DNA from: Bog-793 sp963803025
Lineage (GTDB): Bacteria; Actinomycetota; Acidimicrobiia; Acidimicrobiales; Bog-793
Direction: 5' to 3'
Length of the DNA: 64,000 nucleotides
NCBI GenBank assembly: GCA_963803025.1
Contig: CAWDKZ010000022.1
Location: 12,585 to 76,584 of the forward strand
How positions within the stretch are numbered: the first letter of the stretch is position 1; each line of letters starts with the position of its first letter. The translations under genes were made by a program, and so were the position numbers. Shown here piece by piece: positions 11,100 to 20,381 of this stretch. The notes beneath the pieces were generated by a model, which was not told where the DNA came from, did not search any database, and worked only from the letters and a program-made list of their open reading frames with translations.

Positions 11100-11987
11100 A
11101 TGGCCGTATCGCTCGACTACGTCGCCCGGGAGACAGCGACGAACCTCTGGCGCAACCGTGTCATGGCGATCGCGGCGGTGCTCACCGTCGCGGTCTCGCT
11201 CTCGCTCGTCGGGACGGCGCTCCTGCTCCGCCAGGCGGTGAGGAGCCAGTTCGCCGAGTGGTCAAACAACGTCAGCCTCCAGATCTTCGTCGTCGCCAAC
11301 GCCAACGCGAGCCAGGTCGCGCAGGTGCGCTCCCGCGTCGGTCAGGTCCCGCAGATCACACGGTGCACCTACCTCGACCACGAGCAGTCCTACAACCAGG
11401 CGAAGGTGCTCCTTGCCGACGCGCCGACGGCCATCGCGGCGCTGACCCCGGCGATCACGCCGACGGTCTTCCGCTGCCAGTTGCAGAACCCGGGCGAGGC
11501 CAGCGCGGTGGCCGCCACGTTCCGGGGCAGCCCGTACGTCTACAGCGCGACCTTCCCGGGCCAGAGCATCCGGGTCATGCAGAAGTTGGAGGGCGCAGCC
11601 CAGGTCATCCTCATCGTGATCGCGCTGGTGCTGCTCGTCTCGTCGCTCGTGCTGATCCTGAACGCGATCCGGATGGCGATCTTCGCGAGGCGGCGCGAGG
11701 TGGGCGTGATGAAGCTCGTCGGCGCGACGAACTGGTTCATCCGGGTCCCGTTCATGCTCGAGGGGCTGATCCAGGGCCTGCTCGGCGCGGTCGTCGCCGT
11801 CTTCGTCGTCCTGCTCGCCAATTTCGGCGTGAGCTATCTCGTCAGCCACTACCAGGTGGCCCTGTTGTCGTCGGCCGCGCTCTCGCCGCGGGATCTCTTC
11901 TTCACCGACCTCGTTGTCGTGCTGTTCGGTGCCGCCATCGGCATCGTGGGTTCGTTCGTCGCCATCCGCCGGTTCCTCGACGTCTGA
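11100..11987 (+). CDS. ftsX: Cell-division protein FtsX
   Basis: A 295-residue FtsX. The start was set at ATG 11100, since a longer in-frame ORF only reads back into ftsE. The topology is typical: a cytoplasmic N-terminus (LDYVARETATNLWRNR), TM1 (MAIAAVLTVAVSLSLVGTAL), an extracellular domain of about 130 residues, then three helices around VILIVIALVLLVSSLVLIL, LIQGLLGAVVAVFVVLLA and LVVVLFGAAIGIVGSFVAI. The element ARRREVGVMKLVGATNWFIR before TM3 is the FtsX/MacB permease core motif. It is the membrane partner of FtsE and relays ATPase cycles to cell-wall hydrolases. Confidence 0.95.
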   Translation: MAVSLDYVARETATNLWRNRVMAIAAVLTVAVSLSLVGTALLLRQAVRSQFAEWSNNVSLQIFVVANANASQVAQVRSRVGQVPQITRCTYLDHEQSYNQAKVLLADAPTAIAALTPAITPTVFRCQLQNPGEASAVAATFRGSPYVYSATFPGQSIRVMQKLEGAAQVILIVIALVLLVSSLVLILNAIRMAIFARRREVGVMKLVGATNWFIRVPFMLEGLIQGLLGAVVAVFVVLLANFGVSYLVSHYQVALLSSAALSPRDLFFTDLVVVLFGAAIGIVGSFVAIRRFLDV

Positions 11988-12059
11988 GCCGGATCCCGCG
12001 GCCACCCTGTGGCGGTTTCGGCTCGGTACGGGCCCCGAGCCCCCACCAGGCCGCCCCAC

Positions 12060-12065
12060 TACGCT
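12060..12065 (+). promoter_or_regulatory. Candidate -10 box (TACGCT) before the nucleotidyltransferase
   Basis: TACGCT lies 33 nt before ATG 12099, so a short leader is expected. The GTG that follows it at leaderless spacing is out of frame with the nucleotidyltransferase. Confidence 0.4.
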
Positions 12066-12098
12066 TCCGGCGGTGAGGCAACCCTGCGGTCGTTCCCG

Positions 12099-12842
12099 AT
12101 GAAGGGCGTCCTGCTCGCCGGGGGTACCGGCAGCCGGCTCGACCCGCTCACGAGGATCACGAACAAGCACCTGCTCCCCGTGTACGACCGGCCGATGATC
12201 TCCTACGCCGTCGAGGCGCTCGTCAAGGCCGGGATCGACGAGATCATGGTCGTGACCGGTGGCACCCACGCCGGCGAGTTCCTGCGGCTGCTGTCGAACG
12301 GCGAGGAGCACGGGGTGCGACGGCTCACCTACGCCTACCAGGACCGCCCCGGCGGCATCGCCGAAGCCCTCGGGCTCGCCGAGCGCTTCGTCGGCGACGA
12401 GCGCGTGCTCGTCATGCTCGCCGACAACGTGTTTGGACGGACGATCCGGCCGACCGTCGCGCGCTTCGCCGACCAGGAGAAGGGTGCCCGCATCGTGCTC
12501 GCCCGCGTCACCGAGCCGGAGCACCTCCGCCACCTCGGCGTGCCCGAGCTCGACGGCGAGGGACGCGTCGTGCGCATCGTCGAGAAGCCCGCGGTGCCAC
12601 CGAGCGAGTACTGCGTGACCGGCGTCTACTGCTACGAGCCGTCGGTCTTCGCGGTGATCACGACCCTCGTCCCCTCGTCCCGGGGGGAGCTCGAGATCAC
12701 CGACGTGAACAACCACTACGTCGCGGCCGGCGAGATGTCCTACGACGTCTGCGAGGGCTTCTGGGGGGACGCGGGGGAGTCGATCGACGCCTACTACAGC
12801 GTCGTCGACGAGGTCCGGCGCAACGGGGCGAACCTCGGCTGA
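12099..12842 (+). CDS. Sugar-phosphate nucleotidyltransferase (RmlA-like)
   Basis: A 247-residue NTP-transferase. ATG 12099 directly precedes the family N-terminus (MKGVLLAGGTGSRLDPLT); the residues before it in the longer frame are Arg/Pro-rich and not conserved. The GGTGSRLxPLT nucleotide-binding loop, NKHLLPVYDRPMI and the GDAGE-like end (GFWGDAGESIDAY) are those of glucose-1-phosphate thymidylyltransferase. It is about 40 residues shorter than classical RmlA, lacking the C-terminal allosteric part, as in many short actinobacterial homologues. It makes an NDP-sugar for polysaccharide synthesis; dTDP-glucose is likely but not proven. It converges on the flavoprotein gene with an 18-bp gap. 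Confidence 0.85.
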   Translation: MKGVLLAGGTGSRLDPLTRITNKHLLPVYDRPMISYAVEALVKAGIDEIMVVTGGTHAGEFLRLLSNGEEHGVRRLTYAYQDRPGGIAEALGLAERFVGDERVLVMLADNVFGRTIRPTVARFADQEKGARIVLARVTEPEHLRHLGVPELDGEGRVVRIVEKPAVPPSEYCVTGVYCYEPSVFAVITTLVPSSRGELEITDVNNHYVAAGEMSYDVCEGFWGDAGESIDAYYSVVDEVRRNGANLG

Positions 12843-12860
12843 CGCGACGGCCGAGCTCGC

Positions 12861-14108
12861 CTAGGCCGAGTCCGGGTCGGCGAAGGCTCCCGGTGATCGC
12901 CGCACGAGGGCGGCCCACTCCCGCGGGTGCGCGGCGATCGCTCGTGGGTAGTCCCCGAAGAGCCAGCGCGCGACGTTGCGCCGGAGGAGGTCGCTGCCGT
13001 CGACGACGCGCAGCGCGCCCCGGGCGCCGAGGGGCGTCGCGAAGAGCCCGCGGCACCAGCGGGAGACCCGGTGGTCCCGGCCGAGCGACCGGCGGACACC
13101 CTCGGCGTAGCGCGCGGCGGCGGTGTCGGGCGAGGTCGGCGTCCCGGCGATCGCCCGGGCCGCGAGGGTGCCGCTCGCCAGGGCCTGCTCGACGCCTTCG
13201 CCGGTGAACGGATCAGCGGCGCCCGCCGCGTCGCCGACGAAGAGCACCCGGCCACCGAGGCGGCTGAGCGCGGCGCGGTCGATGCCCGCCGGGATCGGCC
13301 AGGCCCGGGCCGGGTCGGCGAGGAGCGCGTCCGGGCCGACGAGGGACGTGACGAAGGGGCTGGCGAGCGCCGCCGCCCACAGCGACGCGAGCGCCGAACC
13401 GGCGCGACGTGGCACGCAGATGCCGATGTTCACCGTGCCGTCCGCCAGCGGGAACGACCAGGCATATCCCGGCAGGAGACCGGCTTGGAACCAGACCCAG
13501 AGACGTTCGGCCGCGGCAGGGCGCGCGCCGGTGGCGTAGGCGCGAAAGGCGATCCACGGCGGCTGCCGGACGTCCGGGTTGTCGGGTCGGGGTGATGGGC
13601 CGTCCGCGATCAGCATCCGGCGAATCGGCGACCAGGCCCCGTCGGCGGCGACGACGAAGGGAGCTCGCGCTCCACCGCCGTCCTCGAAGGCAACGCCCAC
13701 GGTCCCGTCCGGCGCGGCGGTGACGCCGACGCAGCGTGTCTCCTCGAGGACCTTGGCGCCGCTGCGCCGGGCGAGGGCGACGAGCGCGGCGTCGAGGTCC
13801 CTGCGCCGGGCGACGGCGGCGAACACGCCGGGCCCGTGCGCGAGGGGCAGCAGGACGGTCCGCCCCGACGGCGAACGGACGGCGAGCTCTCTGGCGGGCC
13901 GGAACGAGGCAACGTCGCCGGGATCGAGGCCGAGCGCGTCGAGGCGTCGCACCGCCGCGGTCGTCAGTCCGTCGCCACAGCACTTGTCGCGGGGGAACCG
14001 CGCCCGATCGACGAGCAGCACCCGCGCCCCAGTTCGCGCCAGCGTGATCGCCGTGGCACAGCCGGCGGGGCCCGCGCCGACGATCGCGACGTCGACCTCG
14101 CCGCTCAC
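12861..14108 (-). CDS. Geranylgeranyl reductase family FAD-dependent oxidoreductase
   Basis: A 415-residue flavoprotein. The N-terminus is a Rossmann FAD site, VDVAIVGAGPAGCATAITLA. CCGDG and the second FAD motif GDAAGAADPFTGEGVEQAL (near residue 275) are those of the geranylgeranyl reductase / p-hydroxybenzoate hydroxylase fold. Family members reduce isoprenoid chains of quinones, lipids or chlorophyll side chains; here menaquinone or a polyprenyl lipid is plausible. The GTG start at 14108 overlaps the stop of the upstream epimerase gene by 4 bp (GTGA), indicating translational coupling. The longer open frame upstream is a shadow of that gene. Confidence 0.85.
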   Translation of the reverse strand: MSGEVDVAIVGAGPAGCATAITLARTGARVLLVDRARFPRDKCCGDGLTTAAVRRLDALGLDPGDVASFRPARELAVRSPSGRTVLLPLAHGPGVFAAVARRRDLDAALVALARRSGAKVLEETRCVGVTAAPDGTVGVAFEDGGGARAPFVVAADGAWSPIRRMLIADGPSPRPDNPDVRQPPWIAFRAYATGARPAAAERLWVWFQAGLLPGYAWSFPLADGTVNIGICVPRRAGSALASLWAAALASPFVTSLVGPDALLADPARAWPIPAGIDRAALSRLGGRVLFVGDAAGAADPFTGEGVEQALASGTLAARAIAGTPTSPDTAAARYAEGVRRSLGRDHRVSRWCRGLFATPLGARGALRVVDGSDLLRRNVARWLFGDYPRAIAAHPREWAALVRRSPGAFADPDSA

Positions 14109-15058
14109 GGCGAGGAGTCGTCCCCGGGGTCGAGGGCCGGCGGGCGGGGCGCGGCCAACGCCGCGGCGAGCGCCCCGTCGAGCCGGGGGTAGGCGAAGGA
14201 GAAACCCGTGTCGACGAGCTTGCGTGGCAGCACGCGCTGGCTCGCGAGCGTGATTTCCTCGACCACCTCGCGACCCAGCGCGGCGTCGAGCACGAAACGC
14301 GGGATGCCGTAGAGCGAGCGACGGCGGACCGCCCGGGCGAACGCCTCGGCGAACTCGGCGTTGCGCGCGGGGTTCGGCGCGGTGAGGTTGCAGGGGCCGT
14401 CGACCGCCGGGGTCAACGCGGTGTGGATGATCGCCGCGACCTCGTCGTCGAGCGCGATCCAGCTCATCCACTGCCGGCCCGACCCGAGGTGGGGCCCGAG
14501 ACCGGCGCGGAAGATCGGCAGCTGCATTTCGATCAGCGGATTGGCGCGGGCGAGCACGATTCCCGTGCGGATGTTGACGACGCGGATGCCCGCGTCCCGG
14601 GCGGGCGCGGCGGCCGCCTCCCAGGCGCGGCAGAGTTCGGCGAGGAACCCGGATCCCGGGAGGCTCGTCTCGTCGAGCTCCTCGTCGTCGCGGGACCCGT
14701 AGTAACCGACCGCGGACGCCGACACGAAGACCGTGGGTGGCGTGTCGGCCGCGGCGATCGCCCGCGCGAGGAGATCGGTCGTGACGACGCGGCTGGCGCG
14801 CACGCTCTCCCGTTTGGCCCGACCCCAACGCACCGGGGTGAGCCGCGCGCCGGAGAGGTGGAAGACCGCGTCGATCCGGTCGAGGTCCCCGCCCGGCAGC
14901 CCGGAAAGATCGAGGCGGCGTCCGGCGAGATCGAACGCCGCCTCCCCCGGCGCCGGTGCGCCCCGCACGAGGCGGTGGACCGAGTGCCCGTCGCTCGCGA
15001 GCCGGGCGACGAGGGCGCGTCCGATGAGGCCCCCTGAGCCACTGACGAGCATGCGCAT
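14105..15058 (-). CDS. TIGR01777-type epimerase (SDR family)
   Basis: A 317-residue extended short-chain dehydrogenase. The N-terminal MRMLVSGSGGLIGRALVARL is the NAD(P) Rossmann motif (GxxGxxG). YYG in VFVSASAVGYYGSRDDEELD and the C-terminal RRRSLYGIPRFVLDAALGR...RVLPRKLVDTGF segment are hallmarks of the TIGR01777/YfcH family (NAD-dependent epimerase plus DUF1731). The substrate is unknown. The start ATG 15058 has AAGGA upstream; ATG 15052 is an alternative. It overlaps the following flavoprotein gene by 4 bp, so the two probably act together. Confidence 0.85.
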   Translation of the reverse strand: MRMLVSGSGGLIGRALVARLASDGHSVHRLVRGAPAPGEAAFDLAGRRLDLSGLPGGDLDRIDAVFHLSGARLTPVRWGRAKRESVRASRVVTTDLLARAIAAADTPPTVFVSASAVGYYGSRDDEELDETSLPGSGFLAELCRAWEAAAAPARDAGIRVVNIRTGIVLARANPLIEMQLPIFRAGLGPHLGSGRQWMSWIALDDEVAAIIHTALTPAVDGPCNLTAPNPARNAEFAEAFARAVRRRSLYGIPRFVLDAALGREVVEEITLASQRVLPRKLVDTGFSFAYPRLDGALAAALAAPRPPALDPGDDSSP

Positions 15059-15241
15059 GAAAGACCCGTCCTTCGCCGGTGAGCCTAACGGGGACGCGCG
15101 CGGGGAATCGGCAACGCGAGGGACCACGAGCGCACGAATTCCCTCTCTTCGGCGGCGGTTCGGTCGGGATGCCCGGGATCGACCGGCACGGATCCGGGTG
15201 ACGCCCGGTCGTAACCAAGAATCCGTGGGCCTCTCCACCGT

Positions 15242-15247
15242 TAACAT
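15242..15247 (+). promoter_or_regulatory. kgd -10 box (TAACAT)
   Basis: TAACAT ends 7 nt before the GTG at 15255. The ATG at 15246-15248 overlaps the box itself and so could not be on the transcript. This fixes GTG 15255 as the likely leaderless start. Confidence 0.5.
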
Positions 15248-15254
15248 GACGAGG

Positions 15255-18200
15255 GTGACGGTTGAGACCGGCCGAGGTCCCGCCGGCGCGGACGCTGAGC
15301 GGGCGCACTCGGATTCGCTCGGGATCAACGCCTGGCTCGTCGAGGAGATGTACCAGGCGTACCGGTCGAACCCGCTCTCGGTCGGGGACACCTGGCGCGA
15401 CTTCTTCGCCGAATACCGGGGCCGCATCCCACCAGACGTTCCCGCCGGCCCGGGCCGGGAGTCGTCCGGCGGCGTCGGTGGGGCGACGATCGACACGACG
15501 CTGCTCGCAACGAGCGCCCCGGCCGCCCCGGCGCCGCCCGCGGTGGGATCAGGCCCGGGACGCCGGTCGTCGCCGCCCTCCGGGGCACCCCCGCACGAGG
15601 ACCCCGTCACGCTCCTGCGGGGCGCGCGCGGCCGGATCGCCGAGAACATGGTGGCGAGCCTCGCGGTGCCGACGGCGACGAGCGTGCGCCCGATCCCGGC
15701 GCAGGTGCTCGAGGCGAATCGCTCGCTCCTCAACAAGATGCTGCGGGAGGCGGCGGGTCCCAAGGTGAGCTTCACCCACCTCATCGGGTGGGCGGTCGTG
15801 CGTGCCGTCGGCGCGGTCCCGGCGCTGAACGCGAGCTACGTCGAAGACGCCGACGGGATGGGCACGCCCGGGGTCGTCCGCCGCCCGCACGTCGGTCTCG
15901 GCCTCGCCGTCGACCTCGAGCGTCCCGACGGGTCGCGCACGCTCGTCGTCCCGGTGATCAAGGACGCGGACACCTTGGACTTCGCCGGCTTCGTCGACGC
16001 CTACGAGGAGCTCGTCGGCCGGGCGCGGGCCGGCAAGCTCGTCGTCGAGGACTTCGCCGGCGGAACGGTGACGATCACGAACCCCGGCACGCTCGGCACG
16101 ACCCAGTCGATGCCGCGGCTGATGCGCGGCCAGGGTGCCATCGTCGGCATCGGCGCTCTCGACTACCCGGTCGAGTTCCAGACCAGCCCGCCAGAGACCC
16201 TGCGCGCCCTCGGCATCGGCAAGATCGTGACGCTGACGTCGACCTACGACCACCGGATCATCCAGGGGGCGGAGTCCGGCCTGTTCCTGAAGCGCGTCCG
16301 CGAACTCCTCGTCGGCGAGCACGACTTCTACGACGAGGTGTTCTCCTCCCTCGGGGTCGCGGGCGAACCGCTCCGTTGGCCGAAGGGCCGTCCGACGGCC
16401 GAACCAGACGGCGACGAGCTGAAAAAGGAGCTGATGGTCCGGTCGCTCATCAACATGTACCGGGTGCGCGGCCACCTCATCGCGCGGCTCGACCCGCTCG
16501 AGACCGAACCACGCCAGATGCGCGCCGACCTCGACCCCGAGCAGTACGGGGTCGGGCCGGACGATCTCGACCGCGCCTTCCACACCTTCGGCCTGCCGGG
16601 GGGCGAGATCCTCTCCCTGGCGGAGATCCTCGAGATCCTGCGCGACGCCTACTGCGACTCGGTCGGCGTGGAGTACATGCACATCCAGAGTCCAGAGGAG
16701 AAGCTCTGGATCCAGCACCACGTCGAGGGGGTTTCCAAGGCGATGACGCCAGAGGTGAAGCGGCACATCCTCAGCCGGCTGAACGCCGCCGAGGCCTTCG
16801 AGACCTTCCTCCACCTGCGCTACGTGGGGCAGAAGCGATTCGGCCTCGAGGGCGCCGAGTCGGCGATCCCGTTCCTCGACGCCGTGCTCGACGCCGCAGC
16901 CCACGCCGGGATCGCCGAGGTCGTCCTCGGGATGGCGCACCGCGGACGGCTGAACGTGCTCGCCAACATCATCGGCAAGTCCTACGGCGAGATCTTCGGC
17001 GAATTCGAAGGGAATCTCGACCCCGAGACCGTGCAGGGGTCGGGCGACGTGAAGTACCACAAGGGCGCCGTGGGCCGCTGGCGCGGTCGCGACGGCACCT
17101 CGCTGCGCGTCTCGCTCGCGTCGAACCCTTCGCACCTCGAGGCAGTCGACCCCGTCGTCGAGGGGATCGTGCGCGCCAAGCAGGATCGGGAGCCCAATCC
17201 GAAGGCCTTCTCCGTCCTGCCGCTGCTCGTCCACGGCGACGCCGCGTTCGCTGGGCAGGGCGTCGTCGCCGAGACGCTCAACCTGTCGATGTTGAAGGGT
17301 TACCGCACCGGCGGGACGGTCCACCTCGTCATCAACAACCAGCTCGGCTTCACGACACCCCCGACCGAGGCACGTTCGTCGGTGTACCCGACCGACGTCG
17401 CCAAGATGGTCCAGTCGCCGATCTTCCACGTGAACGGGGACGACCCCGAGGCGTGCGTGCGCGTCGCCCGACTCGCCCTCGCGTATCGCCAGACGTTCCA
17501 CAAGGACGTCGTCGTCGACCTCGTCTGCTACCGGCGGCACGGCCACAACGAGGGCGACGACCCGAGCTACACCCAGCCGCTCATGTACCAGAAGATCGAC
17601 GACCACCGTTCGGTGCGCACGCTGTACACCGAGGCGCTCGTCGCCCGCGGCGACATCACGGACGCCGAGGCCGAACAGGTCGGCGCCGATTTCCACGGCC
17701 GTCTGCAGTCGGCGCTCGACGAGACGCGTTCGGCGGCACCACCGCGAGTCGACCGGCTCCCCGAGCGGAAGGCGCCGCGAGTCGGCCGGCTCCCGCGCGC
17801 GACCGGCGTCGACGCGGCCCTGCTCGGAGCCGTCGTAAGACGCCTCGGGGTCATGCCGGCGGGATTCACCGTCCACCCGAAGCTCGCCCGCCAGCTCGAC
17901 CAGCGCGGCGCCCTCTGGGGGGCGGGCGAGGTCGACTGGTCCCTCGCCGAGGCGCTCGCCTTCGCCAGCCTGTTGCTCGAAGGGACCGAGGTTCGTGTCA
18001 CGGGCCAGGACACGCGGCGGGGCACGTTCTCCCAGCGCCACGCCGTCCTCGTCGACTACCTGACCGGCGCCGAGTTCACGCCCCTGGACTCGCTCGGCGA
18101 GTCGGTCGGCGGTGACCCGCCGCTTCCCGGCGGCGGGAGCGGGAGCTTCTTCATCCGGGACTCGTTGCTCTCGGAGTACGCGGTGCTCGGTTTCGAGTAC

Positions 18201-19031
18201 GGCTACTCGGTCGAGGCGGCCGACGCGTTCGTCGCCTGGGAGGCGCAGTTCGGCGACTTCGCCAACGGCGCGCAGGTGGTGATCGACAACTTCATCGTCG
18301 CGGCGGAGGAGAAGTGGGGCCAGTCCTCCGGCATCGTGCTCCTGCTGCCCCACGGCTACGAGGGCCAGGGCCCCGAGCACTCCTCCGCCCGCCTCGAGCG
18401 GTTCCTTACGCTCGCCGCTAGCCAGAACATCACGGTCGCCCAGCCGACGACGGCCGCGCAGTACTTCCATCTCCTGCGCGCCCAGGCGAAACGCCTGGTG
18501 CGACGGCCGCTCGTCGTGATGACGCCGAAGTCGCTGCTGCGGGCGCGGTTTTCGCGCTCGCCGATCGCGGCGCTGACCGCGGGCAGCTTCACCGAGGTGC
18601 TCGACGACCCGGCGCGGGGAGCCTCGCTCGAGCCGCACATGGTGAGCCGGGTCGTCTGCTGTTCGGGCGAGATCGCCCGAGACGCGCTGGCGCGGCGCGA
18701 CGCGCTCGTCGCTGCCGGGGTGACGGACCCGCTCAGCGCGGTGATCCGCCTCGAGCAGCTCTACCCCTGGCCGGAGGCGCAGCTCGTCGACGTGCTCGAC
18801 CGCTATCCGGCCGCGGTCGAACTCGTCTGGTTGCAGGACGAGCCGGAGAACATGGGCGCGTGGAACTTCGTCCACGGACGGATCCACCGGCTGTTCCGCG
18901 ACCGTTACCGTCTGCGCCACGTCAGCCGACCGCCGTCGGGGAGCCCCGCGACGGGGTCGCACGCCATCCACGAGCTCGAACGGCAGAGCCTGCTCGACGC
19001 GGCCGTCGGCGGGCTGCCGGGCGCATCCTGA
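15255..19031 (+). CDS. kgd: Multifunctional 2-oxoglutarate metabolism enzyme (E1o with E2o-like domain)
   Basis: About 1258 residues. An N-terminal helix (NAWLVEEMYQAYRSNPLSV, ~25-43) and a Pro/Ala linker lead to an acyltransferase catalytic domain (~100-350) with TYDHRIIQGAESG near residue 330. From ~390 comes a full thiamine-dependent E1o: GMAHRGRLNVLANIIGKSYG (~559), SNPSHLEAVDPVVEG, HGDAAFAGQGV (~660) and NNQLGFTTPP. This fusion is the actinobacterial Kgd/OdhA type. It decarboxylates 2-oxoglutarate and, with E2/E3 partners, feeds succinyl-CoA into the TCA cycle; carboligase activity is known for the mycobacterial homologue. The start is GTG 15255 on promoter grounds; ATG 15246 would add three residues. 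Confidence 0.95.
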   Translation: MTVETGRGPAGADAERAHSDSLGINAWLVEEMYQAYRSNPLSVGDTWRDFFAEYRGRIPPDVPAGPGRESSGGVGGATIDTTLLATSAPAAPAPPAVGSGPGRRSSPPSGAPPHEDPVTLLRGARGRIAENMVASLAVPTATSVRPIPAQVLEANRSLLNKMLREAAGPKVSFTHLIGWAVVRAVGAVPALNASYVEDADGMGTPGVVRRPHVGLGLAVDLERPDGSRTLVVPVIKDADTLDFAGFVDAYEELVGRARAGKLVVEDFAGGTVTITNPGTLGTTQSMPRLMRGQGAIVGIGALDYPVEFQTSPPETLRALGIGKIVTLTSTYDHRIIQGAESGLFLKRVRELLVGEHDFYDEVFSSLGVAGEPLRWPKGRPTAEPDGDELKKELMVRSLINMYRVRGHLIARLDPLETEPRQMRADLDPEQYGVGPDDLDRAFHTFGLPGGEILSLAEILEILRDAYCDSVGVEYMHIQSPEEKLWIQHHVEGVSKAMTPEVKRHILSRLNAAEAFETFLHLRYVGQKRFGLEGAESAIPFLDAVLDAAAHAGIAEVVLGMAHRGRLNVLANIIGKSYGEIFGEFEGNLDPETVQGSGDVKYHKGAVGRWRGRDGTSLRVSLASNPSHLEAVDPVVEGIVRAKQDREPNPKAFSVLPLLVHGDAAFAGQGVVAETLNLSMLKGYRTGGTVHLVINNQLGFTTPPTEARSSVYPTDVAKMVQSPIFHVNGDDPEACVRVARLALAYRQTFHKDVVVDLVCYRRHGHNEGDDPSYTQPLMYQKIDDHRSVRTLYTEALVARGDITDAEAEQVGADFHGRLQSALDETRSAAPPRVDRLPERKAPRVGRLPRATGVDAALLGAVVRRLGVMPAGFTVHPKLARQLDQRGALWGAGEVDWSLAEALAFASLLLEGTEVRVTGQDTRRGTFSQRHAVLVDYLTGAEFTPLDSLGESVGGDPPLPGGGSGSFFIRDSLLSEYAVLGFEYGYSVEAADAFVAWEAQFGDFANGAQVVIDNFIVAAEEKWGQSSGIVLLLPHGYEGQGPEHSSARLERFLTLAASQNITVAQPTTAAQYFHLLRAQAKRLVRRPLVVMTPKSLLRARFSRSPIAALTAGSFTEVLDDPARGASLEPHMVSRVVCCSGEIARDALARRDALVAAGVTDPLSAVIRLEQLYPWPEAQLVDVLDRYPAAVELVWLQDEPENMGAWNFVHGRIHRLFRDRYRLRHVSRPPSGSPATGSHAIHELERQSLLDAAVGGLPGAS

Positions 19032-19108
19032 CGACCCGCCCGGCACCCGGCGCGGTCGCACCGACGGGGCTGCGCGCCGGTGCGGTCGCGTCGTGGTTGA
19101 CTGGCGAC

Positions 19109-20347
19109 GTGGATTCCCGCCACGTCGTCGTCGACGGCTCGAATCTCGCGACCGAGGGGCGGACAACGCCGAGTCTCGCCCAGCTCGAGGAGGCGGTCGC
19201 CGAGATGCGGCGCGAGCTCGGCGAGGCGGAGGTGACGGTCGTCGTCGACGCGTCGTTCGCACATCGGATCGAGGAAGCCGAACGCCCGCGCTTCGAGGAG
19301 CTCGCCCGGCGCGGCGAGCTCGTCTCGCCGCCGGCGGGCGCCGTCGGCCGGGGTGACGCCTTCCTGCTGCGCATCGCCGAGAAGGTGAACGGTGTCGTGC
19401 TCTCGAACGACTCGTTCCAGGAGTTCCATGGCGAGCACCCGTGGCTGTTCGCGCAGGGCCGGCTTCTCGGCGCGACGAAGGTGCCCGGCGTGGGCTGGAT
19501 CTTCGTTGCCCGCAACCCCGTGCGTGGCCCGCGCAGCCAGGTCGCGGTGCGGGAGGCGGCGCGGGCGAAGAAGCAGGTCGCCAAGGCAATCGCCGTGGCG
19601 ACGAAAGAGGTTGTCAAGCCGGCGCCGCTACCCCGCGCCGGGGCGAAGGCGCCACCGGCGGGCAAGGCCGCCGCGCCCCGAGCCGTGAACGATCCGATGA
19701 CCTTCATCTCGTTCATCGCCGAGCACCCGCTCGGTGGCGAGATCGAAGCCGAGGTCGAGACGTTCTCCTCCCACGGCGCCGTCGTCCACTCCGGCGGGCT
19801 GCGCGCCTACGTGCCCCTCTCGGGGCTCGGCGAGCCGGCGCCGCGCAGCGCGCGCGCCGTCCTCCACAAAGGGGAGACACGCCGCTTCGTCGTCACCGCG
19901 CTCGACCCGTATCGGCGCGGGGTCGAGCTCGCGCTCCCCGGCGTGGGCGTCGTGTCGGGACATCCGAGCGAAGAGACCGTTGCCGCGGTCGTGAAGATGG
20001 CGAGGACCGGCGCCGCCAAGTCCGCCGTGCCGACTCGTGCGGCGGCGACCCGCCGCGCCGCCAAGACCCCCGCAGACAAGGCCACGAAGAAGGCGCCTCC
20101 CCGGTCGCCGGCACCGCGCCCGGCCCGGGGCCGGGCCGCGGTGACGAGCCCGGCGCCGGTGAAGGCGCCACGGCCCGCACCACCGAAGATGGCGGCGGCG
20201 CTCCCGGTTGTCGCGACGGGACCGCGGCGCTCCCCCCGGGCGAGGAGACGCGTCGCCGCACCGCCTCCGGACGGGCGCGGTGCCGCGAGGCCGCGAAAGC
20301 TCGACGCCGACCAGGCCGCGGCGCCGCCACGGAAGAGGACCCGTTGA
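19109..20347 (+). CDS. NYN (Zc3h12a-like) RNase domain plus S1-like domain and basic tail
   Basis: A 412-residue protein starting at GTG 19109. Residues 5-135 form a PIN-like NYN nuclease domain: HVVVDGSNLATEGR (Asp9, Asn12), VVVDASF (Asp47), GRGDAFLL (Asp83) and VVLSNDSFQEF (Asp101), the acidic constellation of Zc3h12a/Regnase-type RNases. Residues ~205-278 (GEIEAEVETFSSHGAVVHSG to RRGVELALPG) read as an S1/OB-type RNA-binding domain. The last ~110 residues are Ala/Pro/Lys/Arg-rich, probably disordered and nucleic-acid binding. A role in RNA processing or decay is inferred; no substrate can be named. It lies 78 nt downstream of kgd. TTGACT 6 nt before the GTG may be a weak -10. Confidence 0.75.
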   Translation: MDSRHVVVDGSNLATEGRTTPSLAQLEEAVAEMRRELGEAEVTVVVDASFAHRIEEAERPRFEELARRGELVSPPAGAVGRGDAFLLRIAEKVNGVVLSNDSFQEFHGEHPWLFAQGRLLGATKVPGVGWIFVARNPVRGPRSQVAVREAARAKKQVAKAIAVATKEVVKPAPLPRAGAKAPPAGKAAAPRAVNDPMTFISFIAEHPLGGEIEAEVETFSSHGAVVHSGGLRAYVPLSGLGEPAPRSARAVLHKGETRRFVVTALDPYRRGVELALPGVGVVSGHPSEETVAAVVKMARTGAAKSAVPTRAAATRRAAKTPADKATKKAPPRSPAPRPARGRAAVTSPAPVKAPRPAPPKMAAALPVVATGPRRSPRARRRVAAPPPDGRGAARPRKLDADQAAAPPRKRTR

Positions 20348-20381
20348 TGGCGCGCCCACCGGCGCGAGGTCCGGAGTGTCG

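Noticed and set aside
15549..19589. A 1346-codon minus-strand open frame across kgd and the NYN gene
   Set aside because: Antisense shadow of kgd; Arg/Pro/Gly-rich with no recognisable family.
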